A stretch of 64,000 bases of DNA from Dongia_A sp035274225. Lineage in GTDB: Bacteria > Pseudomonadota > Alphaproteobacteria > Dongiales > Dongiaceae. The notes below the pieces were generated by a model that worked only from the letters and a program-made list of their open reading frames with translations, did not search any database and had not been told where the DNA came from. A program made the translations under genes and the position numbers. Where the stretch lies: NCBI GenBank assembly GCA_035274225.1, contig DATEOK010000250.1:1-64000 (forward strand), in the 5' to 3' direction. Below, piece after piece: positions 16,900 through 26,614 of this stretch (position 1 is the first letter of the stretch; every line of letters begins with the position of its first letter).

Positions 16900-17232
16900 A
16901 TGGCAAAGCGCCGCGACACCGACATGCTGTTCAAGGCCCTGGCCGATCCCGGGCGCCGCAAGCTGTTGGACCTGCTGCATGCGCACGACGGCCGCACGCT
17001 CAGCGAGCTGTGCGAGCACCTGGACATGACGCGGCAGGGGGTGACGCAGCACCTGGACCTGCTGGTTGAGGCGAACCTCGTCGCCACCGTGCGGCGCGGC
17101 CGCGAAAAGCTGCACTTCCTCAATCCGGTGCCGCTGCAGGAAATCTACGAACGCTGGATCGCCAAGTTCGAAAAACCGCGCCTCAAGGCGCTCTCGGACC
17201 TGAAACACCGACTGGAGAAAGACGATGCCTAG
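16900..17232 (+). CDS. ArsR-family transcriptional repressor
   Basis: A 110-residue winged-helix regulator. DMLFKALADPGRRKLLDLL is the conserved ArsR opening, LSELCEHLDMTRQGVTQHL the recognition helix-turn-helix and VRRGREKLHFLNPVPL the wing. There are no CxC metal ligands, so it is the metal-independent type often paired with SRPBCC proteins. It overlaps the next gene by eight bases, and the promoter upstream carries two palindromes fitting autorepression. The inducer is unknown. Confidence 0.92.
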   Translation: MAKRRDTDMLFKALADPGRRKLLDLLHAHDGRTLSELCEHLDMTRQGVTQHLDLLVEANLVATVRRGREKLHFLNPVPLQEIYERWIAKFEKPRLKALSDLKHRLEKDDA

Positions 17233-17686
17233 ATCGACTTTCGTTTATGTGACCTATATCCGCACCACGCCGGAGAAGCTGTGGGCAGCGCTGACCGACG
17301 CGGAGTTCATGAAGCAGTACTGGTTCGGCTGCCACTGCGAAAGCCAGTGGACGGCCGGTTCCCCGTGGCAGCTGGTGTCCGGCGACGGCCAGGTGCTCGA
17401 CAGCGGCGAAATCGTCGAGGCCGATCCGCCGCGACGCCTGGTGATCCGCTGGCAGAACCTGAGCAAGCCCGAACTCAAGGGCGAAGGCGCATCGCTCTGC
17501 ACGATGGAACTGGAGCGCAGCAGCACGGCGGTCAAGCTCTCCATCAGCCACACCATCGAGCGCGATCCGTCGAAGTTCGTCGCGGCGGTGTCCGGCGGCT
17601 GGCCGAAGATCCTCTCCAACCTGAAATCACTGCTGGAGACCGGCGCCATCGCTCTGGAGGAAGCCTATCCGGGCAATCAGCGGTAG
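17225..17686 (+). CDS. SRPBCC (AHSA1-like) domain protein
   Basis: A 153-residue START/AHSA1-type hydrophobic-pocket protein: VYVTYIRTTPEKLWAALTDA, then YWFGCHCESQWTAGSPW and the C-terminal helix GGWPKILSNLKSLLETG. These proteins bind small hydrophobic ligands and are very often encoded directly after an ArsR repressor, as here, with overlapping reading frames. A role in sensing or removing a small ligand is plausible, but the ligand is unknown. Confidence 0.9.
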   Translation: MPRSTFVYVTYIRTTPEKLWAALTDAEFMKQYWFGCHCESQWTAGSPWQLVSGDGQVLDSGEIVEADPPRRLVIRWQNLSKPELKGEGASLCTMELERSSTAVKLSISHTIERDPSKFVAAVSGGWPKILSNLKSLLETGAIALEEAYPGNQR

Positions 17687-17705
17687 ATGCCTGCGACGTA
17701 CGGCC

Positions 17706-18497
17706 CTATGCGCCGGCTGATCTCGATTTGCGTCCCGCGCGCATCACTTCTCCGACGATGCGGCTGGTGTCGCCCAGCAGCTTGCGCACGGCGGCGCGGG
17801 CGGCGTTGGGGCGGCGGGCGCGGATGGCGGTGAGGATGCGTTGGTGGCCGGGCAGGGTGCGGCCGACGTCGCCCTTCTGCCGCGCTGTGTAGGTGAACAT
17901 GCTGCCGAGCGCGGATTCGATGACGAGACCGAGCGGCACCAGCAATTCGTTGCCGGCGGCTTGCAGGATCGCGAAGTGGAACTTGACATCGGCCTCGTTC
18001 CACGCCGCCAGGGTCTTGGCCGCGGCCATCGCTTCATAGGCCGCTTCGATCGCCAGCAGCTGCTCGGGCGTGTGGTTGGCGGCGGCGAGCGCGGCGGTCT
18101 CCGGCTCCAGGATCTCGCGCACCTGCTGCATGTGGGCGAGGAAATGCGACTGCTTGGCGGCCGCCACGTACCAGCCGAGCACGTCCCGGTCGAGCAGGTT
18201 CCACTCGGCGCGCGGCAGCACGCGCGAGCCGATGCGCGGGCGCGAGATGATGAGGCCCTTGCCCATCAGCATCTTGATCGCCTCGCGCACCGCGGTGCGG
18301 CTGACGCCGAAGCTCTTGCACCACTCCGCCTCGTTGGGCAGCAGGGTGCCAGGCGCGAACTCGCCGTTCAGGATGCGCGCGCCGATATCCTGTGCGACGC
18401 TGCGGTGCAGGCTGCCGCGCGGCTCCTTCTCGGACCCCCGTCGGCCGGCGTTTGGCGGCGCTTTCAGTGCCTTGGACGCGCTCTTTTGAGGCTTCAT
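17706..18497 (-). CDS. GntR/FadR-family transcriptional regulator of the sugar operon
   Basis: A 263-residue regulator with an N-terminal GntR winged helix (GSLHRSVAQDIGARILNGEF, then GVSRTAVREAIKMLMGKGLI) and a C-terminal FCD all-helical ligand domain with metal-binding positions in ILEPETAALAA, VKFHFAIL and PGHQRIL. The first 25 residues are basic and extra. It is divergent from chvE-gguAB and related regulators control sugar and sugar-acid genes, so it probably represses this operon until sugar is present. Palindromic sites lie in the shared intergenic region. Confidence 0.87.
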   Translation of the reverse strand: MKPQKSASKALKAPPNAGRRGSEKEPRGSLHRSVAQDIGARILNGEFAPGTLLPNEAEWCKSFGVSRTAVREAIKMLMGKGLIISRPRIGSRVLPRAEWNLLDRDVLGWYVAAAKQSHFLAHMQQVREILEPETAALAAANHTPEQLLAIEAAYEAMAAAKTLAAWNEADVKFHFAILQAAGNELLVPLGLVIESALGSMFTYTARQKGDVGRTLPGHQRILTAIRARRPNAARAAVRKLLGDTSRIVGEVMRAGRKSRSAGA

Positions 18498-18530
18498 CCG
18501 GCGGCCTACCCCCTCCCAGTGTTGCCGTCA

Positions 18531-18576
18531 TTTATCATACAAACGATGATTGCCGCCAACTATTTTATATGATAAA
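18531..18576. promoter_or_regulatory. Inverted operator pair between gntR and chvE
   Basis: TTTATCATA and its exact reverse complement TATGATAAA face each other across 28 bases in the GntR-chvE divergent region, in a locally AT-rich stretch of an otherwise GC-rich window. They are likely half-operators or two operators for the divergently encoded GntR-type regulator. Confidence 0.6.
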
Positions 18577-18739
18577 AGCCGCGATTAAGAAATCGGCCGT
18601 TTCCCGCCATGGGCAAGGGAAGCGCACGGACGGAGGACCAACTGATGACATCGCCGCGAGACGTGACGCGCCATTTCCGGCGCCGCCGGCGCATCTGATC
18701 GACGCAAGTTCAACAATCCAAGCACGTGGGAGGAACAAC

Positions 18740-19807
18740 GTGAAGCTGACCAAGACTTTCATGACCATGCTGACAGCGGGCATGCTTGCCCTGTCGTCGC
18801 AGGCGATCGCGCAGGACAAGGGTACGATCGGCATCTCGATGCCGACCAAGTCCTCGGCCCGCTGGATCGCCGACGGTGACAACATGGTGAAGGTGTTCAC
18901 CGAGCTGGGCTACGGCACCGACCTGCAGTACGCCGAGGACGACATCCCGAACCAGCTGGCGCAGATCGAGAACATGGTGACCAAGGGCGTGAAGGTTCTG
19001 GTCATCGCGGCGATCGACGGCACCACGCTCAGCGCCATCCTGCAGCAGGCGCACGACAGCGGCGTCAAGGTCATCGCCTATGACCGCCTGATCCGCGACT
19101 CCGCCAACGTCGACTACTACGCGACCTTCGACAATTTCCAGGTCGGCGTGATCCAGGCCTCCTCGATCGTCGACGGCCTCGGCCTCAAGGACGGCAAGGG
19201 CCCGTTCAACATCGAGCTGTTCGGCGGCTCGCCGGACGACAACAACGCGTTCTTCTTCTATGACGGCGCCATGTCGGTGCTGCAGCCCTACATCGACAGC
19301 AAGAAGCTGGTGGTGCAGAGCGGCCAGATGGGCATGGACAAGGTCGGCACCCTGCGTTGGGACGGTGCGGTGGCGCAGGCCCGCATGGACAACCTGCTCA
19401 GCGCCTACTACGGCGACAAGCGGGTGGACGCGGTGCTCTCGCCGTATGACGGCCTCTCCATCGGCATCCTGTCGTCGCTGAAGGGCGTGGGCTACGGCTC
19501 CGCCGACCAGCCGATGCCGATCGTCAGCGGCCAGGACGCCGAAGTTCCCTCGATCAAGTCGATGATCGCGGGCGAGCAGTATTCCACCGTGTTCAAGGAC
19601 ACGCGCGAGCTCGCCAAGGTCACGGCCCAGATGGTCGACGCCCTGCTGGCCGGCAAGGAAGTGCCGGTCAACGACACCAAGACCTATGACAACGGCGTCA
19701 AGGTCGTCCCGTCCTACCTGTTGAAGCCGGTCAGCGTCGGCCGCGACAACTGGGAGCAGATCCTGGTGGGCAGCGGCTACTACCCCAAGGACCAGATCAC
19801 GAACTAG
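18740..19807 (+). CDS. chvE: Multiple-sugar-binding periplasmic protein ChvE
   Basis: A 355-residue sugar-binding protein of the ChvE/GguA system, which binds glucose, galactose, arabinose and related sugars. A Sec signal peptide ends in AIA before QDKGTIGISMPTKSSARW; the mature start and WIADGDNM, ELFGGSPDDNNAFFFYDGAM and VLSPYDGLSIGI are typical of ChvE. The GTG start follows GGGAGGA by five bases. It is followed by two hairpins before gguA, which should keep the binding protein more abundant than the ATPase and permease. In Agrobacterium ChvE also signals to VirA; nothing here indicates that role. Confidence 0.92.
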   Translation: MKLTKTFMTMLTAGMLALSSQAIAQDKGTIGISMPTKSSARWIADGDNMVKVFTELGYGTDLQYAEDDIPNQLAQIENMVTKGVKVLVIAAIDGTTLSAILQQAHDSGVKVIAYDRLIRDSANVDYYATFDNFQVGVIQASSIVDGLGLKDGKGPFNIELFGGSPDDNNAFFFYDGAMSVLQPYIDSKKLVVQSGQMGMDKVGTLRWDGAVAQARMDNLLSAYYGDKRVDAVLSPYDGLSIGILSSLKGVGYGSADQPMPIVSGQDAEVPSIKSMIAGEQYSTVFKDTRELAKVTAQMVDALLAGKEVPVNDTKTYDNGVKVVPSYLLKPVSVGRDNWEQILVGSGYYPKDQITN

Positions 19808-19822
19808 GACACCCGTGACTGA

Positions 19823-19850
19823 TTGGCCCCGCCGACTTGGGCGGGGCCAA
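19823..19850 (+). terminator. GC-rich hairpin after chvE
   Basis: A perfect 11-bp stem, TTGGCCCCGCC against GGCGGGGCCAA, with loop GACTTG lies 15 bases after the chvE stop, followed by TTCCTTTC. It is probably an attenuating or mRNA-stabilising structure, as the T-tract is interrupted. Confidence 0.65.
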
Positions 19851-19868
19851 TTCCTTTCATGGTTGCGA

Positions 19869-19898
19869 CCGGCACGCATGGCCGGCTTTTTTGTTTTT
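19869..19898 (+). terminator. Intrinsic terminator-like hairpin before gguA
   Basis: CCGGC and GCCGG form a short stem directly followed by CTTTTTTGTTTTT, the classic T-tract. With the stronger stem just upstream it would partly terminate chvE transcripts, letting a fraction read into gguAB. Confidence 0.65.
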
Positions 19899-19946
19899 AA
19901 TCCGCCGGACGGCGGCGCAAGATAGGGCGAAATCGGAGACCTTCAT

Positions 19947-21518
19947 TTGACACTGGCGATGACGCAGGAGCCGCGCGCCGGCGCGACCGGCGAGACCATC
20001 CTGGAGATGCGCGGCATCACCAAGACCTTCCCCGGCGTCAACGCGCTGGACAACGTCAACCTCATGGTGCGCGCGGGCGAGATCCACGCGGTGGTGGGCG
20101 AGAACGGTGCCGGCAAATCGACCCTCATGAAGGTGCTGAGCGGGGTCTATCCGCACGGCGACTATTCCGGCGAGATCTTCTTCCTGGGGACGGAATGCAA
20201 GTTCCGCGACATCGCGGACAGCGAGAAGGCCGGCATCGTCATCATCCACCAGGAACTGGCGCTGGTGCCGCTGCTGTCGATCGCGGAGAACATCTTTCTC
20301 GGCAACGAGCCGGCGAAGAACGGCATCATCGATTGGCACGCCGCCTTCGCGAAGACCGGCGCGCTTTTGAAGAAGGTCGGCCTCAAGGAATCACCCAACA
20401 CCCTCATCACCGATATCGGAGTCGGCAAGCAACAGCTGGTCGAGATCGCCAAGGCCCTGGCCAAGGAGGTGAAGCTGCTGATCCTGGACGAGCCGACCGC
20501 CAGCCTGAACGAGAGCGACAGCGACGCGCTGCTGGCGCTGCTCAAGGAGTTCCGGGCGCACGGCATCTCCTCGATCCTCATCTCGCACAAGCTGAACGAG
20601 ATCCTGAAGGTCGCCGACACCATCACCGTGCTGCGCGACGGCGCGACCGTCGACCGGCTCGACTGCCACGCGCAGAAGGTCGATGAGGACCGCATCATCC
20701 GCTCGATGGTGGGGCGCGAGCTGGCGGACCGCTACCCGAAGCGCACGCCGCGCATCGGCGATCCGATCTTCGAGGTGAAGAACTGGATCGTCTATCACAA
20801 GGAGCATGCCGACCGGCAGCTGATCAAGGGCATCAACCTCAACGTCCGCAAGGGCGAAATCGTCGGCATCGCCGGCCTGATGGGCTCCGGCCGCACCGAA
20901 CTGGCCATGAGCATCTTCGGCCGCTCCTACGGACAGAAGATCAGCGGCCAGGTGGCGCTGCACGGCAAGGAGATCGACGTCTCCACCATCGACAAGGCGA
21001 TGAAGGCCGGCATCGCCTACGTCACCGAGGATCGCAAGAATTACGGCCTGGTGCTGATCGACGACATCAAGCGCAACATCACGCTGGCCAACCTCGAGGG
21101 CGTCTCGCGCAACGGCAAGATCGACGACAACCAGGAACAGAAGGTCGCCCACAAGTTCCGGCGCGACCTCAACATCCGCTGCTCCAGCGTGTTCCAGCAG
21201 GCGGTGAACCTTTCCGGCGGCAACCAGCAGAAAGTGGTGCTCAGCAAGTGGCTGTTCACCGGGCCGGAGATCCTGATCCTGGACGAGCCAACGCGCGGCA
21301 TCGACGTCGGCGCCAAATACGAGATCTACACCATCATCGCGCGGCTGGCGGAGGAGGGCAAAGGCATCGTCGTCATCTCCTCCGAGATGCCCGAGCTGCT
21401 CGGCATCAGCGACCGCATCTACGTGATGAACGAGGGCCGGATCGTCGGCGAGATGGCGACCCAGGAAGCGAGCCAGGAAAAGATCATGCGCGCGATCATG
21501 AAATCCTGGGACAAGTGA
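19947..21518 (+). CDS. gguA: Multiple-sugar ABC transporter ATP-binding protein GguA
   Basis: A 523-residue protein with two tandem ABC domains, as in sugar importers of the CUT2 type. Domain 1 has GENGAGKSTLMKVLSG and LILDEPTASLNE; its signature is replaced by IGVGKQQLVEIAKAL, which is usual in this family. Domain 2 has the degenerate Walker A GLMGSGRTELAM, the strong signature LSGGNQQKVVLSKWL and LILDEPTRGIDVG. The TTG start has GGAG eight bases before it; an ATG four codons on is the alternative. It energises the ChvE-GguB importer. Confidence 0.93.
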   Translation: MTLAMTQEPRAGATGETILEMRGITKTFPGVNALDNVNLMVRAGEIHAVVGENGAGKSTLMKVLSGVYPHGDYSGEIFFLGTECKFRDIADSEKAGIVIIHQELALVPLLSIAENIFLGNEPAKNGIIDWHAAFAKTGALLKKVGLKESPNTLITDIGVGKQQLVEIAKALAKEVKLLILDEPTASLNESDSDALLALLKEFRAHGISSILISHKLNEILKVADTITVLRDGATVDRLDCHAQKVDEDRIIRSMVGRELADRYPKRTPRIGDPIFEVKNWIVYHKEHADRQLIKGINLNVRKGEIVGIAGLMGSGRTELAMSIFGRSYGQKISGQVALHGKEIDVSTIDKAMKAGIAYVTEDRKNYGLVLIDDIKRNITLANLEGVSRNGKIDDNQEQKVAHKFRRDLNIRCSSVFQQAVNLSGGNQQKVVLSKWLFTGPEILILDEPTRGIDVGAKYEIYTIIARLAEEGKGIVVISSEMPELLGISDRIYVMNEGRIVGEMATQEASQEKIMRAIMKSWDK

Positions 21519-21537
21519 GATTGCAGGAAGTTTAGAG

Positions 21538-22743
21538 ATGGCACAGCAAACGCTAGCGTCGGAAGAAACTGGTCACCACCGTTCCCTGGCCAGCTTCGTC
21601 AAGAGCAACATCCGGGAATACGGGATGCTGCTGTCGCTGATCCTGATCATGGTGTTCTTCCAGATCATGACCGGCGGCACGCTGCTGAAGCCGCTCAACC
21701 TCACCAACCTCATTCTGCAGAACAGCTACATCGTCATCATGGCGCTGGGCATGATGCTGATCATTGTCGCCGGGCACATCGACCTCTCGGTCGGGTCGGT
21801 GTGCGGCTTCGTCGGCGCGGTTGCCGCCGTGATGATCGTGCAGTTCCACATGGACTGGATCCTGGTGACCATCTTCTGCCTGCTGTTGGGCGCGGCGATC
21901 GGCGCGGTGCAGGGCTATTTCGTCGCGTTCTGGAAGATTCCAGCCTTCATCGTGACTCTGGCCGGCATGCTCGTCTTCAAGGGCCTCGCCCTCTACATCC
22001 TCAAGGGCCAGTCGGTCGGGCCGTTCCCGGTGCCGTTCCAGCGCATGAGTTCGGGCTTCCTGCCGGATGCGGCGGCGGGCGCGATCAATGCCTTCAACCT
22101 CACCTCCTTCGTGATCGGCGCGGCGGTCACGGCGCTGGTCATCTATTTCAACATCCGTGAGCGGCGCGGCCAGCAGGCGCATGGGCTGGTGGAGGAGCCA
22201 TTCGTGTTCTTCCTCGGCCGCAACATCCTGGTGGCGGCGGGCTTCCTGCTGTTCTCGTACCTGATGGCGTCCTACAAGGGCTTGCCGAACGTGCTGATCG
22301 TCATGTTCGCGCTGATCGTGCTCTACGCGTTCGTGACCTCGAGCATGACCATCGGACGGCGCATCTATGCCCTCGGCGGCAACGAGAAGGCGGCGCGGCT
22401 TTCGGGCATCAAGACCCACCGGCTCACCTTCTACACCTTCGCGAACATGGGGCTGCTGGCGGGCCTCGCCGGCCTCATCTTCGCCGCTCGCTTGAACACC
22501 GCGACGCCGAAGGCGGGCCTCGGCTTCGAACTGGACGTGATCGCCGCCTGCTTCATCGGCGGTGCGTCGGCCTCGGGTGGCGTGGGCAAGGTGGTGGGCG
22601 CGGTGATCGGCGCCTTCGTGATGGGTGTCATGAACAACGGCATGTCGATCCTCGGGGTCGGGATCGATCTGCAGCAGGTGATCAAGGGCCTGGTGCTGCT
22701 CGCCGCCGTGTTCCTCGACGTCTACTACAAGAACAAGGCTTAA
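21538..22743 (+). CDS. gguB: Multiple-sugar ABC transporter permease GguB
   Basis: A 401-residue inner-membrane permease of the BPD_transp_2 family with about ten hydrophobic segments. Typical features are LGMMLIIVAGHIDLSVGSV in the first half, GGNEKAARLSGIKT as the cytoplasmic coupling loop, and GGASASGGVGKVVGAVIGAF near the end. The central insertion with IYFNIRERRGQQAHGL is normal for GguB/MmsB compared with shorter ribose permeases. It starts 19 bases after gguA. Its TAA stop shares a TTAA with the convergent small gene. Confidence 0.93.
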   Translation: MAQQTLASEETGHHRSLASFVKSNIREYGMLLSLILIMVFFQIMTGGTLLKPLNLTNLILQNSYIVIMALGMMLIIVAGHIDLSVGSVCGFVGAVAAVMIVQFHMDWILVTIFCLLLGAAIGAVQGYFVAFWKIPAFIVTLAGMLVFKGLALYILKGQSVGPFPVPFQRMSSGFLPDAAAGAINAFNLTSFVIGAAVTALVIYFNIRERRGQQAHGLVEEPFVFFLGRNILVAAGFLLFSYLMASYKGLPNVLIVMFALIVLYAFVTSSMTIGRRIYALGGNEKAARLSGIKTHRLTFYTFANMGLLAGLAGLIFAARLNTATPKAGLGFELDVIAACFIGGASASGGVGKVVGAVIGAFVMGVMNNGMSILGVGIDLQQVIKGLVLLAAVFLDVYYKNKA

Positions 22744-23006
22744 CTCGCTGACCTCAATTCCGTGATGGGGCAGGTGTAGTTGAGGCCGTTGACGGCGACC
22801 AGCGCCATCAGGGGGCCGCGGATGCTGCTGGCGCCGAAGCACAAGATAGTGCCGATCTTGCCGTCGCGGAACCTGACCTTGTCGCCTACCCGGAAATCCT
22901 CGAGCTCGACCGGGCCGTCCTTTGGCATCCAGGTGTGAAGCAGGCTGCGTTCGCCGTTCAACCGCGCGCGGCGCGCCGCCGACAAGTCGAAAACCATCGC
23001 CGTCAT
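22740..23006 (-). CDS. Small hypothetical protein with KOW-like segment
   Basis: An 88-residue protein of unknown function. The middle, FRVGDKVRFRDGKIGTI, reads like a KOW or SH3-type beta turn; the N-terminus is basic (SAARRARLNGER) and a YTCPITEL closes the protein. GGAGGCG lies at a good distance before the ATG, supporting a real gene. It converges with gguB with overlapping stops and shows no operon partner. Binding to nucleic acid is possible but not shown. Confidence 0.55.
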   Translation of the reverse strand: MTAMVFDLSAARRARLNGERSLLHTWMPKDGPVELEDFRVGDKVRFRDGKIGTILCFGASSIRGPLMALVAVNGLNYTCPITELRSAS

Positions 23007-23254
23007 GGGGCCACGCCTCCCAGCTCACGTCCGATTCGTCCAATCCGATAGGAAAACGCCGAGACCCGGCCTGGGGTTCCAGGCCGTTGCGGGCAATGCG
23101 TTCGAGCGCCGAGCCTGCCGGCCGCAGCGCAACCTCTTGAGCACCAACGGGAACGTCGTTGGACCGGATGCCGGCCGGCCGACCCGCTCCCCTGTCAGCA
23201 CGCCGTCAGCGTGCGCCTGCTATCGCCGAGGATCGTCGTCAGAGGGGATCAATC

Positions 23255-23722
23255 ATGCTGTCGCTCGAACACGTCCATCCGATGCTGGTGCATTTTCCGA
23301 TCGTGTTTTTCCTGACACTGGCGGTGGTGGATACCATCGCCACGCTGCGCGGCGCCCCGGTGACCGGCCGCACCGGTCTTGGCCACGCCTCGACCGGCCT
23401 TGCCGTCCTGGCCGCGCTGTTTGCGATCGCCAGCTTTATGTTCGGCGACATGGCGCTGGAATTCGCCGAATCGAAGGGCTTCGCGAGCGACACCGCGGAG
23501 CTGCACGAGCACCTCGGCATGGCGAGCGCCGCGGCTTTCACGGTGTGGGCGGTGGTTCGCCTGGTGACTTGGTGGCGGAACGCCACCTGGCGCGGCGGCG
23601 GCGCGTTCGGGCTGGTGCTGGTCGAATTGGCGGGCGCGGTGCTGATCATGACCACGGCCTACTATGGCGGCCAGCTGGTCTACGATCTGGGTGTCAACGT
23701 CAAGCAGGCCATGGCCGGGTAG
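23255..23722 (+). CDS. DUF2231 membrane protein
   Basis: A 155-residue inner-membrane protein with four predicted membrane helices. It opens HVHPMLVHFPIVFFLTLAVVD, the hallmark of DUF2231, and has conserved histidines (HVHP, HFP, and later LHEHLGMAS) that could bind haem or metal. GLVLVELAGAVLIMTTAYYGG forms the last helix. The start follows AGAGGGGA. Members are redox-related membrane proteins of unclear function. Its stop directly abuts the stop of the convergent sugar ATPase. Confidence 0.85.
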   Translation: MLSLEHVHPMLVHFPIVFFLTLAVVDTIATLRGAPVTGRTGLGHASTGLAVLAALFAIASFMFGDMALEFAESKGFASDTAELHEHLGMASAAAFTVWAVVRLVTWWRNATWRGGGAFGLVLVELAGAVLIMTTAYYGGQLVYDLGVNVKQAMAG

Positions 23723-25218
<1,496 letters not shown>

Positions 25219-25222
<4 letters not shown>

Positions 25223-26301
25223 GCGCCGGCCTCCGCGCGGGCGTCGATGGCGAGAATGACGTTGCCGCCTTGCGAGGCCGCAAGCACCCGGCCGCCGGCC
25301 TCGATCACGCTGGTGATGCCGTGACGGCGGCCGTTGGCGCGGCTGTGGAAGCTGGCGACCGGCTGCAGCGCCGCGTCGAGCCGCACCACCAGGCCGTAAG
25401 AGCGTGAGGGCGACCACGGTTTGTGGATGCCCATGGTCTTGACCCCGCCGCTTTGCAGCGGCTCCAGGAAGCTGGCACCGGAGGCGAGCGCCGGGGCGAT
25501 CCAGTTGGGGCGCTCCATCTCGCGCATCATGGCGGCGCGATAATCATGCTCCAGCAGCACGAACTCGATCAGCCTGTTGCGCGGCGCGAACAGGGCCAGC
25601 CATGCGCCGCCATCGGACGCGGGCGCTAGGCGCGCGGGGTAACCGGGCAGTTTGGTGAGCAGCGGCTGCGGCGCGCCGCCTTGGCGCGGTACGGCGACCA
25701 GCCGATGGCGCCAGCTCTCTGCCACCACGATGCGCTCGCCCTGGATCAGGATGCCATAGGGGAAGGCGAGGTCGCCGGCCAGGCGCTGGGCTGCGCCGGT
25801 CTCGAGATCGACGCGCCACAAGGAACCGCCCGCGTTTTTCTCCATCAGGTCGACGGCCCAGTCGGTGGCGCGGTGTTTCGCCGAGCCTTGCGCGACCAGC
25901 AGGTGATCGGCGCCGTCGAAGGCGAGCGCAGTGGGGCAGGCGAGGTTGCCGACGTTGGCCGGCGTAAGCTTCTTGTCGGAATGCTTGCCGCCGTCGATCA
26001 CGATGGTGCCGTCGTCGCACGCGATGGCGAGCGCACGGTCCGGTCCCGCCGCAAGCGCGGTGACCGTTGCAGGCAAGCGTTCGACCTGCTCCGGCTTGGC
26101 GCTGCCCGGCGCCATGGACAGGACATCGCTGCCGCTGGAGAACAGCAGGTGCGCGCCATCAAAGGTGAGATTGTCCGGCGCCGCGATCTCCAGCACGACG
26201 TCGGCTTCGTCCAGCGCGGTGTTGGGCCGGAACGCGCCGTCCATCGGCGGAATGGTCACCGCCTTGCCGCGGAACAGGTCGAGGATGGGGTCGAAGATCA
26301 T
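25219..26301 (-). CDS. SMP-30/strictosidine-synthase-like beta-propeller protein
   Basis: A 360-residue six-bladed-propeller type protein without a signal peptide. The segments RHRATDWAVDL-like KHRATDWAVDLMEKNAGGSL, FPYGILIQGERIVVAESWRHRL and LPGYPARLAPASDGGAWLAL align by eye with the propeller half of the fusion protein encoded next to it, so the two are paralogs. The family includes gluconolactonases and related lactone hydrolases. Sitting between a sugar ATPase and a sugar permease, it may hydrolyse a sugar lactone after uptake; that is inference. Confidence 0.75.
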
Positions 26302-26328
26302 CGGCCGCCCCCACGACCTAAAAAGGTA

Positions 26329-26585
26329 CCCCTTCGCCCCTTGCGGGAGAAGGATACGAAGGCTTGGCGAGGCGCAGCCGAGCCTAGCCGTAGTTGGATG
26401 AGGGGTGGTGCGGCGAGAGCCGCGCGCGCTCGGAAGAGCGCAATGGCGAACATGCGATGGACGGTACGTTGTGAAGAGCGCTCGTGCGCTGCGCGCCTTC
26501 GGCGCGGCCCCCTCATCCAGCTGCGCCTAAGCTCACTTCGTTCGCTAAGGCTCCGCATCCTTCCCCCGCAGGGGGGGAAGGGGGT
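26329..26585. repeat. Long inverted intergenic repeat, family A, copy 1
   Basis: This fills the 313-base gap between the propeller gene and the fusion gene. Arms of about 75 bases are imperfect reverse complements: the left starts CCCCTTCGCCCCTTGCGGGA and contains GTAGTTGGATGAGGGG; the right contains CCCCTCATCCAGCTGCGCC and ends in G-rich GGGGGGGAAGGGG. About 100 bases of unlike sequence separate the arms. The same arrangement recurs at 32.8 kb. No coding sequence or transposase is present. Confidence 0.8.
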
Positions 26586-26614
26586 GATTGTTAGGGGGAA
26601 GAGGGATGCAATCA

